DNA of 8,178 nucleotides, from assembly GCA_004144935.1 (NCBI GenBank), contig SDZP01000150.1, forward strand, positions 1 to 8,178, given 5' to 3'. Source of the stretch: Caulobacteraceae bacterium (GTDB taxonomy: Bacteria; Pseudomonadota; Alphaproteobacteria; Caulobacterales; Caulobacteraceae). Below the pieces are notes generated by a model that worked only from the letters and a program-made list of their open reading frames with translations, was not told the origin of the DNA and made no database searches. Shown piece after piece: positions 1 to 5,884 of this stretch (within the stretch, counting starts at the first letter, position 1; every line of letters begins with the position of its first letter). Made by a program: the position numbers and the translations under genes.

Positions 1-783
1 GATGGCGCCGTTGGTGGTCACGCTGATATCGCCCACGCCTCCGGCCGGGAAGATGGCCGCCACCACACCGGCGTTACCGGCCGCCAGGTCGCCGTTGGCA
101 ACGACGACGACGTTGCCCGTTGTGCTGAAGGACTGGACGTCGATGCCGTCCTGTCCGCCCGTCAGGGCGGTGACCGCGCCAGTCGTCACCGACAGGCCGG
201 TGCTGGCCGCCACGTCCCGGACGACGACACCTTCGCCGGTCGTGGCGACAATGGCGCCGGTCGCCTGCACGGTCACAGCGCCGGCGCCGCCCTGGCTGAC
301 CTGCAACCCGTTGCCGACACCGCTGTTGATGACGTCGCCGTCACCCGCATAGAGGATGGAGCCGCCGGAGCCCGTCAGGTTCAGGGCGGCGGTCCCACCG
401 GCCGTCGGGGCCTGGCCGGCGTCGACCGTGATCGTGCCGTCGTTGATGACAAGCACGCCGCCGGCGCCGGTGTTGGTCAGGGCCAGGCCATTGCCGCTGA
501 CCGTGTCGCCCGCCGCCACGATTGCCGCGACCGGAGCGGCGCTATTGGTCGTCACGTGCCGATCGTTCGGCGGATTGGTCGGGGCGGTGGTGTCGGTGGT
601 CACCACATCGGCGGCCATCGCCAGACCGGGTGCCATCAGACCGGCGCTGGCCATCGCCACGGCGCCCAACGCCGACAGCATCGCATGACGGCTGGACTGG
701 CCGTAGAGGCCCGCGCGGCGCCCGGCGCCGGGGAGGGACTGCTGGACCGTGGCCTGGCCGTTCGAAGAGGTGGAGCGCGTCAT
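1..783 (-). CDS. Autotransporter-like surface protein with beta-helical repeats, N-terminal part only
   Basis: The frame opens at ATG 783-781 and stays open to base 1, giving 261 residues with no stop, so the C-terminus lies outside the window. An AGGGA-like ribosome site sits about 11 nt upstream. Residues 1-57 look like a long signal peptide: a polar, Arg-containing N-region (RR at 22-23, R32), a hydrophobic stretch around 35-54, and an Ala-x-Ala site (AMA, 55-57). After a Pro/Thr-rich linker (about 60-80), the chain is almost all Gly, Ala, Val, Thr, Asn and Asp, with no Cys. It contains spaced GxVxVxxxG-type turns beginning at G168, G196, G223 and G251, a period of 27-28 residues that suits a right-handed beta-helix passenger. 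In this family such proteins are exported by Sec and usually end in an outer-membrane beta-barrel, but no barrel is visible here. It could instead be a filamentous-haemagglutinin or TpsA-type exoprotein. Adhesion or surface-layer function is inference. The HTH-TPR gene lies 240 nt upstream in the same orientation. Confidence 0.82.
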   Translation of the reverse strand, partial: MTRSTSSNGQATVQQSLPGAGRRAGLYGQSSRHAMLSALGAVAMASAGLMAPGLAMAADVVTTDTTAPTNPPNDRHVTTNSAAPVAAIVAAGDTVSGNGLALTNTGAGGVLVINDGTITVDAGQAPTAGGTAALNLTGSGGSILYAGDGDVINSGVGNGLQVSQGGAGAVTVQATGAIVATTGEGVVVRDVAASTGLSVTTGAVTALTGGQDGIDVQSFSTTGNVVVVANGDLAAGNAGVVAAIFPAGGVGDISVTTNGAI

Positions 784-1023
784 GTCGGATAGATCCCTGT
801 TGCTGGCGGCCGCCCGGCCCGCGCCGAAAGCCGGCCGACCCCCGTCGCCGGTCGCTGATGCCTGAGGGGGCGCAAGGCGACGGTGGCGGCGGGAGGGGTC
901 GGCTGGCCCGGCGCCGGGCGTGGCGCGAGGAAAGGGTCGCGGCGACCGGGGTTTTCCGGAACGCCGCAAGCGGTGGCAAAGCGATGCAACTTGTTGCGAC
1001 GACCCCGTCGCGCGGCCGGTCGA
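784..1023. other. Intergenic leader upstream of the surface-protein gene
   Basis: This is 240 nt of non-coding DNA between the regulator stop and the surface-protein start. It contains three inverted repeats: GCAAC-tt-GTTGC at 986-997, a perfect 13-base hairpin sequence GGTCGC-g-GCGACC at 935-947, and a perfect 14-base GC palindrome at 906-919. None is followed on the minus strand by a T-run, so I do not call a terminator. I could not identify a convincing -35/-10 pair. The gap is long enough to hold an independent promoter for the surface-protein gene. Confidence 0.45.
986..997. promoter_or_regulatory. Operator-like inverted repeat GCAAC-TT-GTTGC
   Basis: These are two 5-bp arms separated by 2 nt, in a stretch noticeably richer in A/T than its surroundings. 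The repeat lies 26 nt past the regulator stop codon and about 200 nt upstream of the surface-protein start. Size and symmetry suit a dimeric repressor site, but short inverted repeats of this length arise by chance, and the factor is unknown. Confidence 0.2.
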
Positions 1024-2394
1024 TCAGGCGATGCGCGGTCCGACCCGGCGGGAGAGCAGGTCCTGGATCTCGCGGTCGGCGGCCCAGCGCGCCTTGATTC
1101 GCCGCACCAGGCCGGCGTCGCCCCAGACCTCGCGGCGCTCGTCGGCGGTCCGCAAGAGGTCCAGCAGCGCGGCCCGGTCGCCGGCTGTCGAGGCCAGGAA
1201 GCCGGCCCAGGCGCGGGTCATGTCGCCGTCGCTCTCGAGGTCTTCCAGCGCCCTGGCCATCATCACCCGGTGCATGGCCGAGGGCCCGCCCGCCCGGGCG
1301 GCCTCGACGTTGCCGGCATAGGTCAGCAGGACCGGGTCCTGGCGGGCGGCGGCGAACCGCGACAGGGCCTCGGCGTAGCCGGCGTAGTCGCCCTTCGCCA
1401 GCCGGACGATGGCCAGGCAGTCGTGGGCGACGGCGAAGTCCGGATGCTGCGTCGCCAGGCTCTGCAGCAGGGGGATGGCCGCCGCCTCGTCGCCCGCCGC
1501 CCACAGGGCCCAGGCGAAATCGGTCTGCACCGCCACCGACCCGGGCAGGCTCTGCCGCGCCAGGTCGAGCTCCCGGCGGGCGGCGGCATGGTCGCCGTTG
1601 TCGGAGAGGACGTTGCCGTACCAGAAGTGGGTCAGGCCCTGGCCGGGATCAAGCGCGATTGCCCGCCGGAAGGCGGCCCCGGCGGCGGTCCGGTCATGGT
1701 CCGACCAGTAGGCGACGAAGCCCAGCGCCCGGTGCGCCGCGGCCAGGTCCGGCGACAGGCGGATGGCGGTGCGCGCCGCCGTCCGGGCCTGCGGAAAGAC
1801 CTCGGTGTCACGGCGCATGCCGAACTCCCGCGACAGCAGCAGGGCCTCGGCCAGACCGGCGTAGGCCGGGGCATAGGACGGATCGCGCCGGTTGATGTCG
1901 CGGAACAGGCCGATGGCCTCCTCCAGCCCACTGGCGGTGCGCCCGCCGACCAGATCGCTGGCCTTCAGGTAGCGCTCCGCGAGCACGGGGTCGCCGGGCA
2001 GCGCCACCGCCGCCGAGGCGGCCGGTCCGCCCTGGGTCGGCCACAGCGAGGACCGGGTCGCCCAGACGACGAGGACGAGACTGGCGACCAGCACGGCGAT
2101 CCCGGCGGCGATCCACAGCCGGCCAGCCGTTCGTTTGCGCGGCGCCTCGACGACGACCTCGGGAAGGATCGCCGGCTCTGAAATCTGGGGCGTTTCTGGT
2201 TCGAGGCTGGCCGGCTGGCCCCTGGCCCAGGCGTCGAGTTCAGGCTTCAGCGCATAGACCGTCGCGGTCTTGCCCCCCGGCAGCCGGTGGACAGGCAGAC
2301 CGCGGTCGCGGGCCCAGCGGATGGCGGTCGTCCGGTCACGCCCGAAGTAGGCCCCGATCGCCTTCCAACCGTTGATCCGGCCCGACTTGTCCAC
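1024..2394 (-). CDS. Membrane-anchored HTH-TPR protein, putative one-component regulator
   Basis: The protein has 456 residues and starts at GTG 2394-2392. An in-frame stop lies only two codons upstream (TGA at 2400-2398), and a nearby ATG at 2398 is out of frame, so GTG is the only plausible start. A weak GGGGTGA ribosome site precedes it. Residues about 8-58 (GWKAIGAYFGRDRTTAIRW onward) resemble a MerR/excisionase-type winged helix-turn-helix: an aromatic/Arg-rich helix pair, then a PVHRLPGG-K wing turn and a DAW ending. Residues 59-89 are a Pro/Glu-rich linker closed by a basic cluster (RKR, 86-88). A single hydrophobic helix spans about 92-112. The remainder (about 135-450) is Ala-rich helical sequence with TPR-like units, such as APAYAGLAEALL (175-186), AAHRALGFVAYW (219-230), AFRRAIALDPGQ (241-252) and DFAWALWAAGDEAAAI (292-307). 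The layout is CadC/ToxR-like: DNA-binding end inside, TPR end probably periplasmic. Its target is unknown; the adjacent downstream surface protein is the obvious candidate. Confidence 0.8.
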   Translation of the reverse strand: MDKSGRINGWKAIGAYFGRDRTTAIRWARDRGLPVHRLPGGKTATVYALKPELDAWARGQPASLEPETPQISEPAILPEVVVEAPRKRTAGRLWIAAGIAVLVASLVLVVWATRSSLWPTQGGPAASAAVALPGDPVLAERYLKASDLVGGRTASGLEEAIGLFRDINRRDPSYAPAYAGLAEALLLSREFGMRRDTEVFPQARTAARTAIRLSPDLAAAHRALGFVAYWSDHDRTAAGAAFRRAIALDPGQGLTHFWYGNVLSDNGDHAAARRELDLARQSLPGSVAVQTDFAWALWAAGDEAAAIPLLQSLATQHPDFAVAHDCLAIVRLAKGDYAGYAEALSRFAAARQDPVLLTYAGNVEAARAGGPSAMHRVMMARALEDLESDGDMTRAWAGFLASTAGDRAALLDLLRTADERREVWGDAGLVRRIKARWAADREIQDLLSRRVGPRIA

Positions 2395-2497
2395 CCATCA
2401 CCCCACGCCCGCGAGACACAGTTCTTCCAGTTACCCAAACCGGGCCGATCCGTCGCCCCCGCAGACCGAAATTTCCTTGGCCGGGCCGGGGAAATCG
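2395..2497. other. Short intergenic region between methyltransferase and HTH-TPR gene
   Basis: This 103-nt gap separates the methyltransferase stop from the GTG start of the HTH-TPR gene. Apart from the hairpin directly after the methyltransferase stop (2471-2495), I see no operator-like repeat and no clear sigma-70-type promoter. Its length leaves open both read-through from the Rrf2-methyltransferase pair and a separate promoter. Confidence 0.4.
2471..2495 (-). terminator. Hairpin just after the methyltransferase stop, possible weak terminator
   Basis: The arms ATTTCC (2471-2476) and GGAAAT (2490-2495) pair, with a further short GGC/GCC pairing inside. The hairpin begins 2 nt after the TGA stop on the minus strand. 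The base after the stem reads TTCGG and not a U-run, so intrinsic termination would be weak. It could equally protect the 3' end of the upstream message. Confidence 0.3.
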
Positions 2498-3205
2498 TCA
2501 GGCGTAGGCCAGCCAGCCGCGCCAGGTGAAGGCGGCGTAGAACAGTTGCACGTCGCCAAAGCCCCCTGCCCGCAGAATGGCCTCGTCGCGCTCGGGGCTG
2601 AGCATGGCGACGTTGGCGTCGACGGCCGCCCGGGCTGCCAGGGCCTGCTCCGGCTCCACGCCGCTGGCGATAGCGAAGGCCGCGTAGCGATCGAGCCAGC
2701 GTTCGCGCTCGCCGTCGCCTTGCGGAAAACTGCCGTGGGCGGCGACGAACGGCGCCCCGGGCTTCAGGCGGCGATGGATCTGGCGCACCGTCCGCTCGCG
2801 CTCCGCGGGGGCCAGAAAGTGCAGGGTCAGCAGGCAGGTGGCGGCGTCGAACGGCCCTTCCGGCGCGTCGTCGATATAGCCCTCGACCAGCTGCGCCCGG
2901 TCGGCCTGCGTCCCCATCGTGCGTTCGGCCTGGCGCAACATCTCGCCGGCGGGGTCGACGCCGACGAAACTCCAGCCCGGCTGGGCGTCGGCCATCGCCT
3001 TCAGCTCCAGGCCGCCGCCCGCCCCAAGCACCAGCACCCGCGCCTGCGCCGGGGCCCGTTCGGCCAGCAGCAGGCCGGTCATCCGGTGCAGCCCTTCCAG
3101 CCCGGGCACGAACCGCCGCGGACCGTCGCCGTAGCGCCGCGCCGCCTCCGGGTCGGAGAAGGCCTTCACGAACATGTCCGGATCGGTCGAGGCTTCAGTG
3201 GCCAT
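2498..3205 (-). CDS. Class I SAM-dependent methyltransferase paired with the Rrf2 regulator
   Basis: The protein has 235 residues from ATG 3205. Another in-frame ATG lies two codons upstream (3211), but the AGGA of the ribosome site is only 1 nt from it and 7 nt from the second ATG, so I prefer 3205. Motif I is LVLGAGGGLE (58-67), with the SAM-binding Gly loop. Motif II is VGVDPAGEML (81-90), where D84 should contact the ribose. A motif IV-like segment is PFDAATCLLTLHFL (118-131), and LKPGAPFVAAHGS (147-159) matches the post-I beta-strand region. There is no signal peptide or membrane segment, so it is cytoplasmic. The substrate cannot be read from sequence; a small molecule is likelier than nucleic acid because no RNA- or DNA-binding domain is added. 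Its start overlaps the Rrf2 gene by 11 nt, implying coupled translation and shared control. A hairpin follows the stop. Confidence 0.88.
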   Translation of the reverse strand: MATEASTDPDMFVKAFSDPEAARRYGDGPRRFVPGLEGLHRMTGLLLAERAPAQARVLVLGAGGGLELKAMADAQPGWSFVGVDPAGEMLRQAERTMGTQADRAQLVEGYIDDAPEGPFDAATCLLTLHFLAPAERERTVRQIHRRLKPGAPFVAAHGSFPQGDGERERWLDRYAAFAIASGVEPEQALAARAAVDANVAMLSPERDEAILRAGGFGDVQLFYAAFTWRGWLAYA

Positions 3206-3656
3206 GGTCATGTCCTCTCTGGGCTTGAGGACGCAGCAGCATCCGGCGGTGGAAGTCGGCGCTGAGAGCGGCCAGGGTGATGTCGCCGAGCGACGCCAGC
3301 AGCAGCGCCTCGGCCTCGTGCAGCGCCTCGTCGAGGGCGGCGTTGACGGCCTGTTCGACCAGGCAGCCGGGCGCCGCGTTGCGATTGCCGATGGCGAACA
3401 GAGAGGGGCTGCCAAGGGCGGCGTAGATGTCGCCCAGGGTCACGGCCTGGAGGTCGCAGGCCAGCCGCCAGCCGCCGCCATGGCCCTTGTCCGAGCGCAC
3501 ATAGCCCTGCGCCTTCAGCCCCGCCATGGTGCGGCGGACGACCACCGGGTTGGTGCCCATGGCCCTGGCCAGGACCTCGGAGGTCACCGGGCCGTCCTGC
3601 TCGGCCATGTGCAACAGGACGTGCAGGACGCCCGACAGGCGGCTGTCTCGATTCAT
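3195..3656 (-). CDS. Rrf2-family transcriptional repressor without the usual Fe-S cysteine set
   Basis: The protein has 153 residues from ATG 3656. Residues 1-63 form the Rrf2 winged helix: RLSGVLHVLLHMA (6-18), the recognition-helix region AMGTNPVVVRRTMAGL (32-47), and the wing GYVRSDKGHGGGWRLA (51-66). The dimerisation helix follows about 70-90 and again about 100-135. Only two cysteines are visible, C67 and C98. IscR/NsrR/RirA-type members carry three clustered cysteines for an Fe-S cluster, so this protein more probably works without one, like YwnA-type members; C98 could still act as a redox or thiol switch. The tail is His-rich (H149, H151, H153), which might bind metal (speculative). 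The start codon touches an inverted repeat likely to be its own operator, and the 3' end overlaps the methyltransferase. Only 32 nt separate it from the end of the oxidoreductase operon upstream. Confidence 0.9.
   Translation of the reverse strand: MNRDSRLSGVLHVLLHMAEQDGPVTSEVLARAMGTNPVVVRRTMAGLKAQGYVRSDKGHGGGWRLACDLQAVTLGDIYAALGSPSLFAIGNRNAAPGCLVEQAVNAALDEALHEAEALLLASLGDITLAALSADFHRRMLLRPQAQRGHDHGH
3213..3220 (-). promoter_or_regulatory. Ribosome binding site that decides the methyltransferase start
   Basis: AGAGAGGA on the minus strand lies inside the 3' end of the Rrf2 gene. It is 7 nt before ATG 3205 and only 1 nt before ATG 3211, which favours the inner start. Confidence 0.55.
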
Positions 3657-3675
3657 GTAACTTCTAATGTTACAT
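3655..3675. promoter_or_regulatory. Candidate Rrf2 operator: ATGTAAC-N7-GTTACAT inverted repeat
   Basis: This is a perfect 7-bp inverted repeat with arms at 3655-3661 and 3669-3675 around the spacer ttctaat. It is strikingly AT-rich within very GC-rich DNA. The proximal arm includes the first two bases of the Rrf2 start codon. Rrf2 regulators commonly repress their own genes through dyad-symmetric sites, so autoregulation of the Rrf2-methyltransferase pair is the natural reading. A protein bound here would block a promoter whose start site lies in the same bases. A TTGACG (3687-3692) upstream could be a -35, but TAACAT (3667-3672) is only 14 nt away and poor as a -10. No proper ribosome site fits, so the message may be leaderless or nearly so. 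Confidence 0.65.
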
Positions 3676-3688
3676 CATCCGAGGCGCG

Positions 3689-5881
3689 TCAAGCGATGGC
3701 GGGCATGCCTTCCAGCAGCTTGTCCAGGGTGACCGGATAGTCCCGGACCCGAACGCCGGTGGCGTTGTAGATGGCGTTGGCCACGGCCGCCCCGACGCCG
3801 CAGATGCCGAGCTCCCCAACCCCCTTGGCCTTCATCGGCGAGGACATCGGGTCGGTCTCCTCCAGGAAGATCACCTCCTGATGCGGTATGTCGGCGTGGA
3901 CCGGGACCTCGTAGCCGGCGAGGTCGTGGTTGACGAAGAAGCCGCGGCGCCTGTCGACCACCAGTTCCTCCATCAGCGCCGCCCCGGCCCCCATGGTCAT
4001 GGCCCCGATCACCTGGCTGCGGGCGGCCTTGGGATTGAGGATCCGGCCGGCGGCGCAGACCGCCAGCATGCGGCGGATGCGAACCTCGGCGGTGTCGGCG
4101 TCGACGGCGACCTCGACGAAATGGCCGCCGAAGGTCGACTGCTGGTACTTCTTGGCCAGCTCCCCGAACTCGATGAAGTCCTCGACCATCAGTTCGCCAT
4201 CCTTCGCCGCCTCGGCCAGCGGGCGGCTGTCGTTGCCGACCCTGACGCGGCCGTCGGCGAACTCGGCGCTGGCCGGGTCCAGCCCCAGCTTGCCGGCCAC
4301 CACCTCGCGCAGCTTCATGCAGGCGGCATAGACCCCGGCCGTCGAGCTGTTGCCACCCCATTGGCCGCCGGAGCCGGCGGAGACCGGGAAGCTGGAATCG
4401 CCCAGCCGCACCACGACCTGCTTCAGCGGCACGCCCATCGTCTCCGCCGCGGTCAGGGCGATGACGGTGTAGCTGCCGGTGCCGATGTCGGTCATGTCGG
4501 TCTCGACCACCACCAGGCCGTCGGTCTGCAAGCGGATACGGGCGCCGGACTTCATGGTCAGGTTGTTGCGGAAGGCGGCGGCGACGCCCATGCCGACCAG
4601 CCAGCGGCCCTCGCGGCGCGCCGCCGGTTTGCCGCGCTTGCTCCAGCCGAAGCGGTCGGCGCCCTGGCGCAGGCACTCGACCAGCTGGCGTTGCGAGAAC
4701 GCCTTCTCCGGCTTGGCGGGGTCGACCTGGGTGTCGTTGCGGATGCGGAACTCGACGGGGTCCAGGCCCAGCTTCTCGGCCATCTCGTCGATGGCGATCT
4801 CCAGCGCCATCAGGCCCGGCGCCTCGCCCGGGGCCCGCATGGCGTTGCCCTCGGGCAGGTCCAGCACCGCCAGTTTCGTCGCCGTCAGGCGGTTGGCGCC
4901 GGCATAGAGCAGCTTGCTCTGCTCGGCCGCCGTCTCCGGACCGCCCCCGGCCAGGTCGCCGGACCAGGTCTCGTGGCCGATGGCGGTGATCCTGCCGTCC
5001 TTGCCGGCGCCGATCCGGATACGCTGGATGGTGGCCGGGCGGTGGGTGGTGTTGTTGGCGATCAGCGGGCGCTGCAGCGCCACCTTGACCGGCCTGCCGG
5101 CCGCCTTGGCCCCCAGCGCCGCCAGCAGCACGTCGGCCCGCAGGAACAGCTTGCCGCCGAAGCCGCCGCCGATGAACGGCGAGACCAGCCGCACCTTCAC
5201 CTTCGGGATGCCAAGCGTCTCGGCCAGGTCGCCCCGGCCCCAGTCGATCATCTGGTTCGAGGTCCAGACGGTGAGCGCCCCGTCCTCCCAGGCCGCCGTG
5301 GTGGCGTGCGGCTCCATCATCGCATGGCTCTGGTCGGGGGTGGTGTAGGTGGCGTCCAGCTTGACCTCGGCCGCCTTGAAGGCCTTGTCGAAGTCGCCGA
5401 CACGGCTGTCGGGCGGGTCCTTGACCGGCTGGGCGCCGGCCTTGGCCTCGGCCAGATCGAAGGCGCCCCTGGACGGTGCATACTCGACTTTCAAAAGACC
5501 GGCGGCGGCGCGCGCCTGTTCGAAGGTCTCGGCGACGACCAGGGCGACCGCCTGATGGTAGTGCTCGACCTCCGGCCCGGCCAGCAGCCTGGCGGTGTTC
5601 TTGTCGCCCTTGCCCAGCTTGCCGGCGTTCTGGGCGGTGACGACGGCCAGCACCCCCGGCGCGGCGCGCGCGGCGGCGGCGTCGATGGCGGTGATCCGGC
5701 CCTTGGCGATGGTGGCCCCGACCACATGGCCGTAGGCCGCGTTCGGGGCCCGGTCATGGCGTTCATAGGCGTAGGGTGCCGTGCCGGTGGTCTTCTGCGG
5801 CCCGTCGATGCGGTCGGTCGGCTTGCCGATATGCTTCAGCTGGTCGATCGGGTTGCTGGTGGCGGGGGTTTCGAACTTCAT
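3689..5881 (-). CDS. paoC: Aldehyde oxidoreductase molybdopterin catalytic subunit, PaoC-like (xanthine oxidase family)
   Basis: The protein has 730 residues from ATG 5881, with GAGGGG 7 nt upstream. It is full length; as I recall, E. coli PaoC has 732 residues. It oxidises aldehydes to carboxylic acids at a molybdenum cofactor (MCD form in PaoC), passing electrons to the Fe-S and FAD subunits. The N-terminal domain (about 15-140) is the a/b hammerhead of the family. Cofactor-contacting motifs are GGGFGGK (238-244), AMRAPGEAPG (347-356), the DIGTGSYT region (465-472) and KGVGELGICG (686-695). E690 in the last is the family's essential catalytic glutamate. There is no signal peptide: in E. coli the folded trimer is exported through the Tat signal on the small subunit, and the same is expected here. 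It follows the FAD subunit by 3 nt. The true substrate is unknown; PaoABC acts on aromatic aldehydes, but related enzymes act on other aldehydes or N-heterocycles. Confidence 0.93.
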   Translation of the reverse strand: MKFETPATSNPIDQLKHIGKPTDRIDGPQKTTGTAPYAYERHDRAPNAAYGHVVGATIAKGRITAIDAAAARAAPGVLAVVTAQNAGKLGKGDKNTARLLAGPEVEHYHQAVALVVAETFEQARAAAGLLKVEYAPSRGAFDLAEAKAGAQPVKDPPDSRVGDFDKAFKAAEVKLDATYTTPDQSHAMMEPHATTAAWEDGALTVWTSNQMIDWGRGDLAETLGIPKVKVRLVSPFIGGGFGGKLFLRADVLLAALGAKAAGRPVKVALQRPLIANNTTHRPATIQRIRIGAGKDGRITAIGHETWSGDLAGGGPETAAEQSKLLYAGANRLTATKLAVLDLPEGNAMRAPGEAPGLMALEIAIDEMAEKLGLDPVEFRIRNDTQVDPAKPEKAFSQRQLVECLRQGADRFGWSKRGKPAARREGRWLVGMGVAAAFRNNLTMKSGARIRLQTDGLVVVETDMTDIGTGSYTVIALTAAETMGVPLKQVVVRLGDSSFPVSAGSGGQWGGNSSTAGVYAACMKLREVVAGKLGLDPASAEFADGRVRVGNDSRPLAEAAKDGELMVEDFIEFGELAKKYQQSTFGGHFVEVAVDADTAEVRIRRMLAVCAAGRILNPKAARSQVIGAMTMGAGAALMEELVVDRRRGFFVNHDLAGYEVPVHADIPHQEVIFLEETDPMSSPMKAKGVGELGICGVGAAVANAIYNATGVRVRDYPVTLDKLLEGMPAIA

Positions 5882-5884
5882 GGC

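Noticed and set aside
2..688. Plus-strand frames of 116 and 110 residues rich in Pro, Ala and Thr
   Set aside because: They mirror the repetitive surface-protein coding sequence on the minus strand, which has a signal peptide and regular repeats; the plus-strand reading has neither.
542..1504. A 320-residue minus-strand frame crossing from the HTH-TPR gene into the surface-protein gene
   Set aside because: It is out of frame with both real genes and gives an Arg/Pro/Gly-rich sequence with no family features.
883..2181. A 432-residue open frame on the plus strand
   Set aside because: It is antisense to the HTH-TPR gene, has low-complexity Gly/Arg/Gln/Pro composition and no recognisable motif; it is a high-GC artefact.
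3206..3415. Extension of the methyltransferase frame upstream to 3415 (305-residue version)
   Set aside because: The added part is the Rrf2 gene read in the wrong frame; the ribosome site at 3213-3220 supports the start at 3205.
3667..3692. A sigma-70 promoter TTGACG / TAACAT for the Rrf2 gene
   Set aside because: The spacing of 14 nt is too short and the -10 matches at only four of six positions, so it is not listed as its own feature, although a promoter must lie close by.
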